Positions 35,533 through 44,864 of a DNA stretch of 64,000 bases are shown piece after piece; position 1 is the stretch's first letter, and each line of letters begins with the position of its first letter. The position numbers were made by a program, and so were the translations under genes. The stretch spans positions 5,518,001-5,582,000 of the forward strand of contig NZ_CP012996.1 in assembly GCF_001412655.1 (NCBI RefSeq), given 5' to 3'. The notes under the pieces were generated by a model, which did not search any database, was not told the DNA's origin, and saw only the letters and a list, made by a program, of their open reading frames with translations. This DNA is from Pedobacter sp. PACM 27299 (GTDB lineage Bacteria; Bacteroidota; Bacteroidia; Sphingobacteriales; Sphingobacteriaceae).

Positions 35533-36585
35533 TTAAACTGCCGGCTCCTGCTGACTTAAGCAATGGAAACTTCCCAATCCCCAGATAATATCTGTAGAAT
35601 CAATGCCTACTACCTTTCTATCCAGGAAAACCTCTTGAATGATTTTCAGTGCTTTTTCATCGTTCACATCCCTGAAAGTAGGAACGATCACTGCTGCATT
35701 GGCAATATAGAAATTTGCGTAAGAAGCTGGCAAGCGCGTATCCTCATGGATTACTGGCGAAGGCATTGGCAATTTCACAATATTCAAAGGCCTGCCGTCC
35801 AATAAGCGCATTTCTTTCAATGCTTTCAGGTTTTCCTGTAAAAGAATATAGTTTTCATCCAATGGATTGCTTTCCACTACCGTTAATACGGTATCTTCAT
35901 TTACAAAACGGGTGATGTCGTCGATATGACCATCTGTATCATCACCAACAATACCATCACCTAGCCAAAGGATTTGCTCAGCACCATAGAACTCCAATAA
36001 ATATTGTTCTATCTGTTCCTTTGTCAAATGGGGGTTTCTGTTTTCATTTAACAGGCAAGCGGTGGTGGTTAAAATTGTTCCTGCACCATTAAATTCTACC
36101 GAACCACCTTCCATTACAATTTCAGGAAGGTATAGCGGCAAGTCAAAATGCTGGGCAATTTTGGTTGGGATTACGTCATCCAGATCGTATGGTGGATATT
36201 TACCACCCCAGGCATTATAACCCCAATCTACAACTGCTTTTTGATCTTTTCCTGCGTTCAATAAAAATGCCGGACCGTGGTCTCTGCACCAGGCATCATT
36301 GGTTGGGTTCATAAAAAACTCCACCTGACTTAAATCAGCACCAACTTTTTCCAGTTCTGCAGTGGCAAAAGCTTTAGTTTCTTCATCGTTGATGTTGATT
36401 CTTACCTTTTCGCCTGTGGCTACAATTTTGATGAACTCGCAGTAAGGGCCATAAATTGTGTCCAGTTTCCCTGGCCAGGAGGCTTCTTTATGTGGCCAGC
36501 TCAGCCATGTTGCTTCGTGTTTTGCCCATTCGGCAGGGAAGCTGTATCCTGCTTTTTTGGGACTATCATTAAATAGATTCGTCAT
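35533..36585 (-). CDS. aguA: Agmatine deiminase
   Basis: A 350-residue member of the peptidyl-arginine deiminase fold that turns agmatine into N-carbamoylputrescine and ammonia. Seen are PAEWAKHEATWLSWPHKEASWPG, NDAWCRDHGPAF, EGGSVEFNGAGTILTT, DDTDGHIDDITRFV and the catalytic cysteine in GLGSFHCLSQQEP near the C-terminus. It overlaps the amidase gene aguB by 17 bp, so the two steps from agmatine to putrescine are translationally coupled. Confidence 0.94.
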   Translation of the reverse strand: MTNLFNDSPKKAGYSFPAEWAKHEATWLSWPHKEASWPGKLDTIYGPYCEFIKIVATGEKVRININDEETKAFATAELEKVGADLSQVEFFMNPTNDAWCRDHGPAFLLNAGKDQKAVVDWGYNAWGGKYPPYDLDDVIPTKIAQHFDLPLYLPEIVMEGGSVEFNGAGTILTTTACLLNENRNPHLTKEQIEQYLLEFYGAEQILWLGDGIVGDDTDGHIDDITRFVNEDTVLTVVESNPLDENYILLQENLKALKEMRLLDGRPLNIVKLPMPSPVIHEDTRLPASYANFYIANAAVIVPTFRDVNDEKALKIIQEVFLDRKVVGIDSTDIIWGLGSFHCLSQQEPAV

Positions 36586-37444
36586 CTATATATCTTTTGG
36601 TGATTTGTGAATAACTATCGATACGTCTGTCGCGTAAAAACGGCCAGTGCGTCCTGTAGCTGTCAGATTTTGACAAGTCCAGTTCTACTACTTTCAATTC
36701 TTCTTTGCTATGGTCTGCCTGATACAATAACGTTCCGAAAGGATTGGAAACGAATGATCCTCCCCAGAAAGCAACGCCAGCTTCTTCTCCTACGCGGTTG
36801 ATGCTCACTACAGGAACACCGTTTGCGATCGCATGAGAGCGCTGAATCATTTGCCATGCATTGTATTGTTCTACATTGGTGGCTTCATCCTGAGTAGTTG
36901 CCCATCCAATTGCCGTAGGATACACCAAAAAGTCTGCACCCATTAATGCGGTTAAGCGGGCAGCTTCCGGATACCACTGATCCCAGCAGATCAATACCCC
37001 AATTTTAGCGAATTTAGTTTTGAATACTTTATAGCCTAAATCACCAGGGGTGAAATAGAACTTCTCATAAAATCCTGGATCATCAGGGATGTGCATTTTA
37101 CGATATTTACCCAGATAGGCACCATCAGCATCTAATACGGCTGTGGTATTGTGGTAAAGGCCTTCTGCTCTTTTCTCGAATAAAGAAGCTACGATCACTA
37201 CGTTCAGCTCTGCAGCAACTTTCGACAGCACATCTGTTGATGGGCCTGGAATTGACTCTGCGAGTTTAAAGTTTTCATAATTCTCTTCATCGCAGAAATA
37301 CAATGAAGTAAATAATTCCTGCAGACACACGACCTGTGCGCCCATAGCGGCGATTTCTCTGATCTTAACGATCGCCTTATCTAGATTATCTTGTTTATTA
37401 CCGGTACAACTCATCTGCACCAATCCAACCTGTACTTTAGCCAT
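36569..37444 (-). CDS. aguB: N-carbamoylputrescine amidase
   Basis: A 291-residue nitrilase-superfamily hydrolase. The Glu-Lys-Cys triad lies in CLQELFTSLYF, YRKMHIPDDPGFYEKFYF and GVLICWDQWYPEAARL. It converts N-carbamoylputrescine to putrescine. It is the first gene of the aguB-aguA(-fabG) run. A TAACTTTG -7-like element at 37464-37471 on the minus strand is a likely promoter. Arginine decarboxylase, which would supply agmatine, is not in the window. Confidence 0.94.
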   Translation of the reverse strand: MAKVQVGLVQMSCTGNKQDNLDKAIVKIREIAAMGAQVVCLQELFTSLYFCDEENYENFKLAESIPGPSTDVLSKVAAELNVVIVASLFEKRAEGLYHNTTAVLDADGAYLGKYRKMHIPDDPGFYEKFYFTPGDLGYKVFKTKFAKIGVLICWDQWYPEAARLTALMGADFLVYPTAIGWATTQDEATNVEQYNAWQMIQRSHAIANGVPVVSINRVGEEAGVAFWGGSFVSNPFGTLLYQADHSKEELKVVELDLSKSDSYRTHWPFLRDRRIDSYSQITKRYIDDESI

Positions 37445-37525
37445 TCTATGAAATTTTGTGATACAAAGTTAGCAGAAAATAATTTCCACTCTAATTGTTA
37501 TTTGAAAGATGTGTGAGCCATGAAA

Positions 37526-37729
37526 TTAAGCGGATACCAGCTCTCTATATTCCTGTTGAAGTTCGAACAGACATTTCGCACAGAGACAGCTTTCATAATG
37601 TTCGCTGATGTACTGTACTTCATTCAGGTTTAGCTGGACTGCACTGCACTGACATTTCGTGTAGGAGTTGGCCTTACACTCTATAGGTGCACCGCAACGT
37701 TCGCATGGAATAATTTCGTGTTTGGCCAT
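37526..37729 (-). CDS. Cysteine-rich CWC-family small protein
   Basis: A 67-residue protein with a cysteine pattern fitting two zinc-binding knuckles: CERCGAPIEC, KCQC and CLCAKCLFE. It matches the Cys_rich_CWC type seen in many bacteria; function unknown. A TATCTTTG element (37744-37737, minus) ends 7 bp from the ATG, predicting a near-leaderless transcript. The DnaA-box array lies directly upstream, so DnaA binding there could affect its expression. Confidence 0.75.
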   Translation of the reverse strand: MAKHEIIPCERCGAPIECKANSYTKCQCSAVQLNLNEVQYISEHYESCLCAKCLFELQQEYRELVSA

Positions 37730-37744
37730 TATTTCACAAAGATA

Positions 37745-37813
37745 CGAGATCCCAGATTAAGCTGTATAAACGTTAATAAATATGACAAAAGCCTTATTTA
37801 CAACTAAAAAGCA
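37745..37813. other. AT-rich flank of DnaA-box array
   Basis: An A+T-rich segment (GTTAATAAATATGAC and TTATTTACAACTAAAAA among others) directly beside the array. If the array is an origin, this is the natural place for the unwinding element. Confidence 0.35.
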
Positions 37814-38104
37814 TGTGGATAACCCTGTGTAGAACCTGTGGGTAACGCGTTAGCAACCTGTTGGCAGTCGGTGGACAACCTGTTTGTAACCTATACCCTG
37901 CTGTGGAAAACGGGTGAGTAACTATTCAGCTATGTGGATAATCCTGTGCAAAACCTGTTGGCAAGCTGTGGGTAACACGTTAGTAACGTGTTGGAAATTC
38001 TACAGAAATCGTGGATAACAGTGGAAAAAGAGCATTCAATTGTGCAAAAGCCAAGTATAACCTGTGGACAAGCTGTGTAAAACCAAAAATAAAAATGTGG
38101 ATAA
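37814..38104 (-). repeat. 11-bp-phased array of DnaA-box-like sequences (candidate oriC or DnaA-titration locus)
   Basis: About 24 tandem units resembling TGTGGATAACC, all in one orientation; the complement TTATCCACA is the canonical DnaA box. Perfect 9-mers start at 37814, 37933 and 38096. Near matches start at 38010 (CGTGGATAA), 38063 (TGTGGACAA), 37837 and 37967 (TGTGGGTAA) and 37902 (TGTGGAAAA). Unit starts step by exactly 11 bp at 37826-37881, 37945-37989 and 38041-38096. DnaA binds such boxes at replication origins and titration sites. The array lies between nrdA and a CWC gene; dnaA is not here. Local gene direction does not switch cleanly as expected at an origin. Confidence 0.75.
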
Positions 38105-38133
38105 CCTCAGTATGAGCAGCAGTATCTGACCAT

Positions 38134-38163
38134 AAAAAAGGGGCAAGCTTTGAAACTTACCCC
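38134..38163 (-). terminator. Terminator of nrdBA operon
   Basis: On the minus strand GGGGTAAG pairs with CTTGCCCC (38163-38140, one G-U) with an 8-nt loop, followed by six T. It separates nrdA from the DnaA-box array. Confidence 0.85.
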
Positions 38164-38189
38164 TGATGGTTTATGCGTTTAGATTGGAA

Positions 38190-40568
38190 TTAACCAGAGC
38201 AACTAATGCAGCCTTCTTCCATTGAACAAACCGGGCCGTCAGTAATTTCTTCTACAACCTGATCAATATGCTCAGGAATGACTGGTTCCATGTTTTTACC
38301 GGCTTGGTTCTCTACTGTAAACTTAACCGCTTGTGAAGCCGCTTGTGTACGCAGATAATACATACCAGTTTTCAATCCTTTTTTCCATGCGTAGAAGTGC
38401 ATTGAAGTTAGCTTCGAAGTGTTTGGTGCATTGATAAACAAGTTTAGTGATTGCGACTGGCAAATGTAAACACCTCTGTCGGCAGCCATATCAATAATGC
38501 TGCGCATTTTGATTTCCCAAACTGTTTTGTACAATTCTTTAATATAATCAGGAATCTCAGCGATGTCCTGTATCGAACCATTCGCTAAAATAATTCTGTC
38601 TTTCATTGCTGGAGTCCAAAGGCCTAAAGCAACAAGATCCTTTAATAAGTGTTTGTTAACAACTACGAATTCACCACTCAATACCCTTCTGGTATAGATG
38701 TTAGAAGTATAAGGCTCGAAGCACTCATTATTTCCTAAGATCTGAGAAGTAGAAGCAGTAGGCATTGGCGCTACTAATAACGAGTTATACACTCCGTTTT
38801 TAACTACGTTTTTGCGCAATGATTCCCAATCCCAACGGTTACTATCCGGCTGTACATTCCAAAGGTCGAACTGGAACTTACCTTTAGACAAAGGAGAACC
38901 TTTAAAGGTTTCGTAAGGACCATTCACAACTGCAAGGTCATGAGAAGCAGTCATTGCCGCGAAATAAATCGTTTCGAAGATTTCTTTATTCAACTGACGT
39001 GCACCTTCACTTTCGAAAGGCAAACGCATCAAAATAAAGGCATCTGCTAATCCTTGTACACCCAATCCGATTGGTCTGTGACGCATATTAGAGTTTTGCG
39101 CCTCAATTACCGGGTAATAGTTGTAATCGATGATCTTGTTCAGGTTTAAAGTAGCCTGATACGTCACATCATATAATTTTTGGTGATCAAATTCACCGTT
39201 AATCACATATCTAGGTAATGCCAATGAAGCTAAGTTACATACCGCAACTTCGTCTTTAGAAGTATACTCGATAATCTCTGTACACAGGTTAGAACTTTTG
39301 ATTGTACCCAGGTTTTGCTGGTTAGATTTGCTGTTTGCAGCATCTTTATACAATAAATAAGGGGTACCGGTTTCGATTTGTGAATCCAGGATGGCGAACC
39401 ATAATTCCTGAGCTTTGATCGTTTTACGGGCTTTTCCTTCTCTCTCATAACGCTCATAAAGTGCGTCAAATTCTTCACCGAAGCAATCCGCTAATCCTGG
39501 TGCTTCATGTGGACAGAATAAACTCCAATCCCCGTTTTCTTCTACACGTCTCATGAATAAATCGCACACCCATAGTGCATAGAATAAGTCACGTGCACGC
39601 AATTCTTCTTTACCATGGTTTTTACGCAGGTCAAGGAAACTGAATACATCTGCATGCCAAGGCTCTAAGTAAATCGCAAAGGCTCCTTTACGCTTACCTC
39701 CACCCTGATCTACATAACGTGCCGTATCATTGAATACTTTTAACATTGGAACAATACCATTACTTGTACCATTGGTACCACCGATATAAGAACCTGTAGC
39801 GCGGATATTGTGAATACTCAATCCAATACCACCAGCACTTTGAGAAATTTTTGCCGTTTGTTTCAACGTATCATAAATTCCTTCAATACTATCATCCTGC
39901 ATCGTCAATAAGAAACAAGAAGACATCTGAGGTTTTGGTGTAGCGGCATTAAATAAGGTTGGTGTAGCATGTGTAAACCAACGCTCACTCATCAGGTTGT
40001 AAGTTTTAATCACACTGTCGATATCTCCTTTGTGAATACCTACAGAAACCCTCATGAACAAATGCTGAGGGCGTTCTACAATCTGACCTTCGATTTTCAG
40101 CAGGTACGACTTCTCCAGTGTTTTAAAACCGAAGTAATCGAAACCAAAATCTCTGTCGTATATAATGGTACTATCCAGAATATCTGCATTTTCTTTAATC
40201 ACTTCCCAGACATCATCTGCGATCAGTGAAGCTGATTTTCCAGTCTTCGCATCGATGTACAAATACAGGCTTTCCATCGTTTTTGAGAACGATTTTGTCG
40301 TGTTTTTGTGCAAGTTGGATACCGCGATACGGGAAGCCAGCAAAGCGTAATCAGGATGTTTCGTAGTTAAAGAGGCGGCGGTTTCTGCTGCAAGATTATC
40401 CAGTTCAGAGGTTGTTACCCCATCATATAAACCTTCAATTACTTTCTTGGCAACATCAATCGGATCTACCAGTTCGACATTAAAACCATAACATAACTTC
40501 TCAATGCGAGCCGTTATCTTATCAAACCTAACCGCTTCTTTACGGCCATCTCTTTTTATTACAAACAT
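38190..40568 (-). CDS. nrdA: Ribonucleoside-diphosphate reductase, alpha subunit (class Ia)
   Basis: A 792-residue catalytic subunit making deoxyribonucleotides. An N-terminal ATP-cone (about 1-90) suggests dATP feedback control. Active-site cysteines lie in [23 protein letters not shown] (thiyl radical) and [12 protein letters not shown]. The C-terminus [12 protein letters not shown] carries the thioredoxin-linked Cxx[20 protein letters not shown] is the substrate phosphate loop. It follows nrdB by 109 bp on the same strand, giving the order nrdB-nrdA. Its terminator directly borders the DnaA-box array. Confidence 0.97.
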   Translation of the reverse strand: MFVIKRDGRKEAVRFDKITARIEKLCYGFNVELVDPIDVAKKVIEGLYDGVTTSELDNLAAETAASLTTKHPDYALLASRIAVSNLHKNTTKSFSKTMESLYLYIDAKTGKSASLIADDVWEVIKENADILDSTIIYDRDFGFDYFGFKTLEKSYLLKIEGQIVERPQHLFMRVSVGIHKGDIDSVIKTYNLMSERWFTHATPTLFNAATPKPQMSSCFLLTMQDDSIEGIYDTLKQTAKISQSAGGIGLSIHNIRATGSYIGGTNGTSNGIVPMLKVFNDTARYVDQGGGKRKGAFAIYLEPWHADVFSFLDLRKNHGKEELRARDLFYALWVCDLFMRRVEENGDWSLFCPHEAPGLADCFGEEFDALYERYEREGKARKTIKAQELWFAILDSQIETGTPYLLYKDAANSKSNQQNLGTIKSSNLCTEIIEYTSKDEVAVCNLASLALPRYVINGEFDHQKLYDVTYQATLNLNKIIDYNYYPVIEAQNSNMRHRPIGLGVQGLADAFILMRLPFESEGARQLNKEIFETIYFAAMTASHDLAVVNGPYETFKGSPLSKGKFQFDLWNVQPDSNRWDWESLRKNVVKNGVYNSLLVAPMPTASTSQILGNNECFEPYTSNIYTRRVLSGEFVVVNKHLLKDLVALGLWTPAMKDRIILANGSIQDIAEIPDYIKELYKTVWEIKMRSIIDMAADRGVYICQSQSLNLFINAPNTSKLTSMHFYAWKKGLKTGMYYLRTQAASQAVKFTVENQAGKNMEPVIPEHIDQVVEEITDGPVCSMEEGCISCSG

Positions 40569-40677
40569 ATTTTTCAGCTTTTTAGAGGTGCTGATCGGGA
40601 GGTGGTAAAGATCCCGGCAAAGGCACCGAATTTCAATTATTTATTTTAGGTTACTGTCCTTGAAAAGGAGCAGTAGT

Positions 40678-41658
40678 TTAAAAGTCGTCATCTAAAGAGA
40701 AAGCTGCTGCTTTATCTTCTGCTGAAGTCAGGACACCGCTCTTCTGGTAATCACCTACTCTTTTCTCAAAGAAGTTGGTTTTTCCCTGCAGAGAGATCAT
40801 CTCCATGAAATCGAATGGGTTAGTGGCATTGTAGATTTTGGTATAACCCAATTCCTGCAGCCATCTATCCGCAACAAATTCAATGTATTGAGACATCAGT
40901 TTGGCGTTCATTCCGATTAGTGCTACCGGTAAAGCATCCGTTACGAATTCTTTCTCGATTTCTACTGCATCACGAATAATTCCATGAACCTGCTCTTCGC
41001 TTAATCTGTTTTTCAACATGCCATATAGTAAACATGCGAATTCACAGTGTGAACCTTCATCTCTGGAAATCAACTCATTACTAAAGGTCAATCCTGGCAT
41101 CAGCCCACGTTTTTTCAACCAGAAAATCGAGCAGAAACTACCACTGAAGAAAATTCCTTCTACAGCAGCAAAGGCGACTAAACGTTCAGCAAAGCTACCA
41201 TTTTCAATCCATCTCAATGCCCATTCTGCTTTTTTCTTCACACAAGGAACGGTATCAATGGCATGGAATAACCTGTCTTTTTCATCAGGATCCTTGATAT
41301 AGGTATCTATTAATAAAGCATAAGTTTCGGAGTGAATATTTTCCATCATGATCTGGAAACCATAGAAGCAGCGTGCTTCCGGAAGTTGGACTTCGCTCAT
41401 GAAGTTTACAGCAAGGTTTTCATTTACGATACCATCACTTGCCGAGAAGAAGGCAAGAATATGAGAAATGAAATGTCTTTCGCCATCATTCAAGTTATCC
41501 CAGTGTTTCTGATCATCGGAAAGATCAATTTCTTCCGCAGTCCAGAAGCTGGCTTCACTCTTTTTATACATTTCCCAGATTTCAGGATATTTAATTGGCA
41601 AAAGAACAAAACGATCTTTGTTTTCTCTTAATAATACTTCTTCTTCTTGCATAAGCAT
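40678..41658 (-). CDS. nrdB: Ribonucleoside-diphosphate reductase, beta subunit
   Basis: A 326-residue radical-generating subunit. Di-iron ligands lie in [25 protein letters not shown] and [14 protein letters not shown]. The Tyr in [10 protein letters not shown] sits at the place of the tyrosyl radical. The C-terminal acidic DDDF tail is the usual docking segment for NrdA. The start is ATG 41658 (MLMQEEE) or ATG 41652; both read alike. A TATATTTG -7-like element lies at 41846-41839. The 368 bp upstream hold no gene. Confidence 0.96.
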   Translation of the reverse strand: MLMQEEEVLLRENKDRFVLLPIKYPEIWEMYKKSEASFWTAEEIDLSDDQKHWDNLNDGERHFISHILAFFSASDGIVNENLAVNFMSEVQLPEARCFYGFQIMMENIHSETYALLIDTYIKDPDEKDRLFHAIDTVPCVKKKAEWALRWIENGSFAERLVAFAAVEGIFFSGSFCSIFWLKKRGLMPGLTFSNELISRDEGSHCEFACLLYGMLKNRLSEEQVHGIIRDAVEIEKEFVTDALPVALIGMNAKLMSQYIEFVADRWLQELGYTKIYNATNPFDFMEMISLQGKTNFFEKRVGDYQKSGVLTSAEDKAAAFSLDDDF

Positions 41659-42026
41659 CTTTTTAATAAGGATAAATGTATAGAATAATTTAAAAGCGTC
41701 TTAGAATCCAGCGGACAAGCTATCCATACTCAGTTTTTAAATTGGATTGGAAGAAAATTCACCATCAATCTTAAATCACTAAATACTAAAGCTTTAACTA
41801 AAAATCCTGATGTGGTTTACTAAAGAACTTTACTATAACAAATATAAAGTCTGGCGCTCTGATTCCTCTATAATAGTTGTTAACAAGCGGTCATATTTAT
41901 CAACACGCTGAAAAGAAATTGACACACTAATTACCTTGAATTTTGGTATTCATTTCTTTTTATCGATTACAATAGTTTATAATCGATGTTAGTAAATAGA
42001 GAATAAACCGGAATATTTAAGGAATG
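41659..42026. promoter_or_regulatory. nrdB upstream region
   Basis: A 368-bp AT-rich stretch. It contains a -7-like TATATTTG (minus, 41846-41839), a TTATCAACA sequence (41898-41906) distantly like a DnaA box, and a perfect 8-bp inverted repeat at 41962-41987. I found no clear NrdR-box pair. Confidence 0.35.
41962..41987. repeat. Inverted repeat ATCGATTA-N10-TAATCGAT
   Basis: Perfect 8-bp arms with a 10-bp spacer, just after the rlpA-like stop and 304 bp upstream of nrdB. There is no T-run, so an operator is more likely than a terminator. Confidence 0.4.
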
Positions 42027-42425
42027 TTATTCTGATTCAAGCTGGTAGCTGATTTCAACTTTTGAATGACCTTTGCTGTAGAAGCCTAGTTTTTTTGCGG
42101 CACCAGCGGAAAGATCAATGATGTATTTTTTACTGTGGGGACCTCTGTCGTTCACTTTAACGTGGACTGTTTTGCCGTTGGAAAGGTTGGTCACTTTAAC
42201 CATGGTTCCGAAAGGTAGACTGAGGTGAGCTGCGGTCATTTTACTGGCCCGGTAGCGGTGACCGCTGGTGGTCCGGCGTCCTTCAAATTTCCTGGCGTAA
42301 TAAGTAGCATAACCTGTTTTTGTGCGTACCGTTGTATCCGCTTCTATTGTTCCGTTGGTATTGTCGACTCCGGCAGAAATGCCTGTGAAAGACAACATCA
42401 AACATAAAAATAAGCAATACTTCAT
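42027..42425 (-). CDS. Septal ring lytic transglycosylase RlpA-like protein
   Basis: A 132-residue secreted protein. The start is ATG 42425 (MKYCLFLCLMLSFTG), which gives a normal signal peptide; the longer frame runs back into msrB. The mature part is a double-psi beta-barrel with GYATYYARKFEGRRTTSG, MTAAHLSLPFGTMVKVTNL and the catalytic-type NDRGPHSKKYIIDLS. RlpA proteins cut or bind naked peptidoglycan glycans at the septum. No SPOR domain is present. A TATGTTTG element (42456-42449, minus) with an upstream TTG about 21 bp away is a probable promoter. Confidence 0.85.
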   Translation of the reverse strand: MKYCLFLCLMLSFTGISAGVDNTNGTIEADTTVRTKTGYATYYARKFEGRRTTSGHRYRASKMTAAHLSLPFGTMVKVTNLSNGKTVHVKVNDRGPHSKKYIIDLSAGAAKKLGFYSKGHSKVEISYQLESE

Positions 42426-42534
42426 ATTTACAATTGTTGGTGAAGGGACAAACATAAGCAAAGTAAATCCGGATAAACAAGAAATGCCCAGCGAATTATC
42501 ACTGAGCACTATGGTAATTTCCAAAAAAATTCGA

Positions 42535-43017
42535 TTATTTCTTATCAGGAACAAAGGCCATGGAAACTGAGTTCACACAGTTCCTTGTATTCTTGTTGGT
42601 GAAGCCTTCGCCAATAAATACGTGCCCCAGATGTGCTTTACAATTTGCGCATACAATTTCGGTACGCATGCCATCTGCATCAGGAATTCTCAATACCGCT
42701 CCTTTGATCTCATCATCGAAGCTAGGCCATCCGCATTCGGACTCAAATTTATTCTCTGAGCGGAACAATGGAGCATTACAGCGGCGACAGATATAAGTTC
42801 CTTTTTCTTTATTATTCAACAGCTTTCCGGTTCCAGGATATTCTGTTCCTTTACCAACGATTACGTCTTCTTCAGCTTTGGTTAATTTATTCCATTCCAT
42901 AGGATTCTTGCTTGTTTTTTGGACTTGTTCTTTTTTCTCTTTTTGCGCACAGGCCGTTAGACTAGTGACTACCAGTAAACCGGCCAATATAAATGCTTTA
43001 TTCATCAGGGCTTTCAT
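42535..43017 (-). CDS. msrB: Peptide-methionine (R)-S-oxide reductase, exported
   Basis: A 160-residue MsrB. The start is set at ATG 43017, because an AAAGGAG Shine-Dalgarno sequence lies 6 bp before it and is directly joined to the other ATG at 43023. A lipoprotein-type signal (VVTSLTACAQ) places it in the envelope. Zinc cysteines are in CRRCNAPLF and CANCKAHLGHVF, and the catalytic Cys is in NTRNCVNSVSMAF. It repairs oxidised methionine in exported proteins. It stands alone between rlpA-like and sucD. Confidence 0.93.
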   Translation of the reverse strand: MKALMNKAFILAGLLVVTSLTACAQKEKKEQVQKTSKNPMEWNKLTKAEEDVIVGKGTEYPGTGKLLNNKEKGTYICRRCNAPLFRSENKFESECGWPSFDDEIKGAVLRIPDADGMRTEIVCANCKAHLGHVFIGEGFTNKNTRNCVNSVSMAFVPDKK

Positions 43018-43101
43018 CTGCATCTCCTTTATTTAATACAATATACGGCTAAATGGTTTTTAAAGTTTTCCAAAACTGCCATAATACCGTCATCCTTAAA
43101 T

Positions 43102-43137
43102 AAAAAAAGCTCCGATGAAAAATTCACCAGAGCTTTT
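43102..43137 (-). terminator. Terminator of sucD
   Basis: On the minus strand AAAAGCTC pairs with GAGCTTTT (43137-43130 with 43112-43105), with inner GGTGA/TCATC pairing, then a T-run. Confidence 0.8.
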
Positions 43138-43158
43138 GATTTATACAAGAAGATCTTA

Positions 43159-44031
43159 TTATTTCTTCAATAAAGCAGCCATTGCTTCTCCGATTTCAGC
43201 AGGACTTTCTACTACACGGATACCACATTCAGCCATAATTTTCATTTTTGCAGCAGCAGTATCATCTTCGCCACCAACGATTGCACCAGCATGACCCATT
43301 CTACGTCCCGGAGGCGCAGTCTGGCCAGCGATGAAACCAACAACAGGCTTAGTACCATGTTCTTTGATCCAAAGCGCAGCTTCAGCTTCCATACCACCAC
43401 CAATTTCACCAATCATGATGATACCTTCAGTTTCTGGATCGTTCATTAACAATTCAACCGCCTCTTTAGTAGTTGTTCCAATGATTGGATCACCACCGAT
43501 ACCGATTGCAGTAGTAATACCTAAACCTGCTTTCACTACCTGATCAACTGCTTCATAAGTTAAAGTACCGGATTTTGAAACCACACCTACTGTACCTTTT
43601 TTGAAGATAAAGCCTGGCATGATACCGATTTTTGCCTCATCAGCAGTAATGATACCAGGACAGTTTGGACCGATTAAACGGCAATCTCTGTCCGAAATAT
43701 ATTCTTTTACTTGAATCATATCCTTTGTTGGGATACCTTCAGTAATACAAACAATCACTTTAATACCTGCTTCAGCAGCTTCCATAATGGCATCTGCAGC
43801 AAAAGCTGGCGGAACAAAAATGATAGATACATTGGCACCGGCTTGATCAACCGCATCTTTTACCGTATTAAATACGGGCCTTTCCAAATGAGTCTGGCCA
43901 CCTTTGCCTGGGGTTACACCACCAACAACGTTAGTTCCGTAATCTATCATTTGAGAGGCATGATAAGTACCCTCATTTCCAGTAAAACCCTGAACAATAA
44001 CTTTTGAATCCTTATTTACTAAAACACTCAT
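43159..44031 (-). CDS. sucD: Succinyl-CoA ligase, alpha subunit
   Basis: A 290-residue TCA-cycle enzyme subunit. The CoA-binding Rossmann domain ([21 protein letters not shown]) is followed by the ligase domain with the phospho-histidine in [32 protein letters not shown] and [18 protein letters not shown] are typical. The beta subunit gene sucC is not adjacent, as is common in Bacteroidota. It has its own strong promoter at 44051-44082 and a terminator, so it is monocistronic. Confidence 0.97.
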   Translation of the reverse strand: MSVLVNKDSKVIVQGFTGNEGTYHASQMIDYGTNVVGGVTPGKGGQTHLERPVFNTVKDAVDQAGANVSIIFVPPAFAADAIMEAAEAGIKVIVCITEGIPTKDMIQVKEYISDRDCRLIGPNCPGIITADEAKIGIMPGFIFKKGTVGVVSKSGTLTYEAVDQVVKAGLGITTAIGIGGDPIIGTTTKEAVELLMNDPETEGIIMIGEIGGGMEAEAALWIKEHGTKPVVGFIAGQTAPPGRRMGHAGAIVGGEDDTAAAKMKIMAECGIRVVESPAEIGEAMAALLKK

Positions 44032-44050
44032 GTATCTATTTTTTTTTGTG

Positions 44051-44082
44051 CAAATCTAAGCTAATTGGAATGGATTGTCAAA
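44051..44082 (-). promoter_or_regulatory. Promoter of sucD
   Basis: On the minus strand TTTG (44082-44079), 20 bp, TAGATTTG (44058-44051). A close consensus match with a leader of about 14 nt. Confidence 0.65.
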
Positions 44083-44103
44083 TTCATTACCATTTTTATT
44101 ACA

Positions 44104-44145
44104 ATCCATTTTTATTTTTGATGGCGATCCATTTTCATTTTTGAT
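44104..44145 (+). repeat. 19-bp direct repeat, two copies
   Basis: ATCCATTTTTATTTTTGAT (44104-44122) and the same with one change at 44127-44145, 23 bp apart. A shorter CCATTTTTATT precedes at 44090. It lies upstream of both sucD and the next plus-strand gene. Confidence 0.6.
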
Positions 44146-44271
44146 CAGGAGTCTTTTTCCGTCCTTTTGGATCATCCAAAAAACACGTATTTCCACTATA
44201 AAGCAATCATTGTCACAAATTTTTTGATAATTCTGACAAATACCACTTTCTTTACAAAAAAACTTCCTGCC

Positions 44272-44700
44272 ATGAGCCCCCTTAGTATCGTATTCAAAAT
44301 CACTAACATAGGAAACGGAAAATTCCTAACGACCAAAAACGAAGTGAACAACCTGATTGTAGACGTCATCAATAGAAATCCAACACAGCCTTCTAATATT
44401 TTAAGAGCACTTACGATTAAAGAATTCCAGGAAGCTCCGGCCGCAAAGAACGTACTAATCAGCAATGAATATTTTTTCATCAGCGAGATCACAGATGTGG
44501 AAATCGCCATTACTTACCTTCCTAAGGAGAAAGTGCTTTCAGATCAGTTCTATACTCAATGGAGATTTGTACAGCTGTCTGAGCCCTATAAACTCATTCA
44601 ATACCTGGATGAAAATAAAGTAGTCGTTTACAGCGAAAGAACAAAAGTGATTCATACGATTAAACTGGACAAAACGATTAGTGTAGTAGTGAAGGACTAA
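44272..44700 (+). CDS. Hypothetical cytoplasmic protein
   Basis: A 142-residue protein starting at ATG 44272 (MSPLSIVFKITNIGNG); the longer TTG frame adds a hydrophobic stretch with no signal-peptide logic. Alternating strands and charged segments (TTKNEVNNLIVDVINRN, NEYFFISEITDVEIAITYL) suggest an alpha/beta fold. I do not recognise a family. It stands alone between sucD and the ABC exporter on the opposite strand. Confidence 0.5.
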   Translation: MSPLSIVFKITNIGNGKFLTTKNEVNNLIVDVINRNPTQPSNILRALTIKEFQEAPAAKNVLISNEYFFISEITDVEIAITYLPKEKVLSDQFYTQWRFVQLSEPYKLIQYLDENKVVVYSERTKVIHTIKLDKTISVVVKD

Positions 44701-44864
44701 AGGGGAACTGTCTTCCTCCAATAATGTCCTACCACAGGGCTGGCTAAACCTTTTCAGGCAAACTGGCCCTAGCAGGGCCCTACCTCCCCAGTACCAGCCC
44801 CCTACTTAGGCCCAACAAGTATACCGGACTGCAAGGTCATAATTTTGAATATTTATTTATTTTT
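44701..44864. other. C-rich intergenic segment
   Basis: A 164-bp stretch clearly richer in C and G than its neighbours, with hairpin GGCCCT/AGGGCC (44765-44779, 3-nt loop) and many CC and CCCC runs. No gene seen. Confidence 0.35.

Noticed and set aside
37814..38104. CRISPR array or ordinary satellite repeat
   Set aside because: Units are 11 bp with no unique spacers and vary in the pattern of DnaA boxes. No cas genes nearby.
41898..41906. DnaA box upstream of nrdB (TTATCAACA)
   Set aside because: Differs from the consensus at a conserved position and stands alone, unlike the true array downstream of nrdA.
42426..42554. Longer RlpA-like protein starting inside msrB
   Set aside because: The ATG at 42425 gives a clean signal peptide, and a promoter-like TATGTTTG lies between the two starts.
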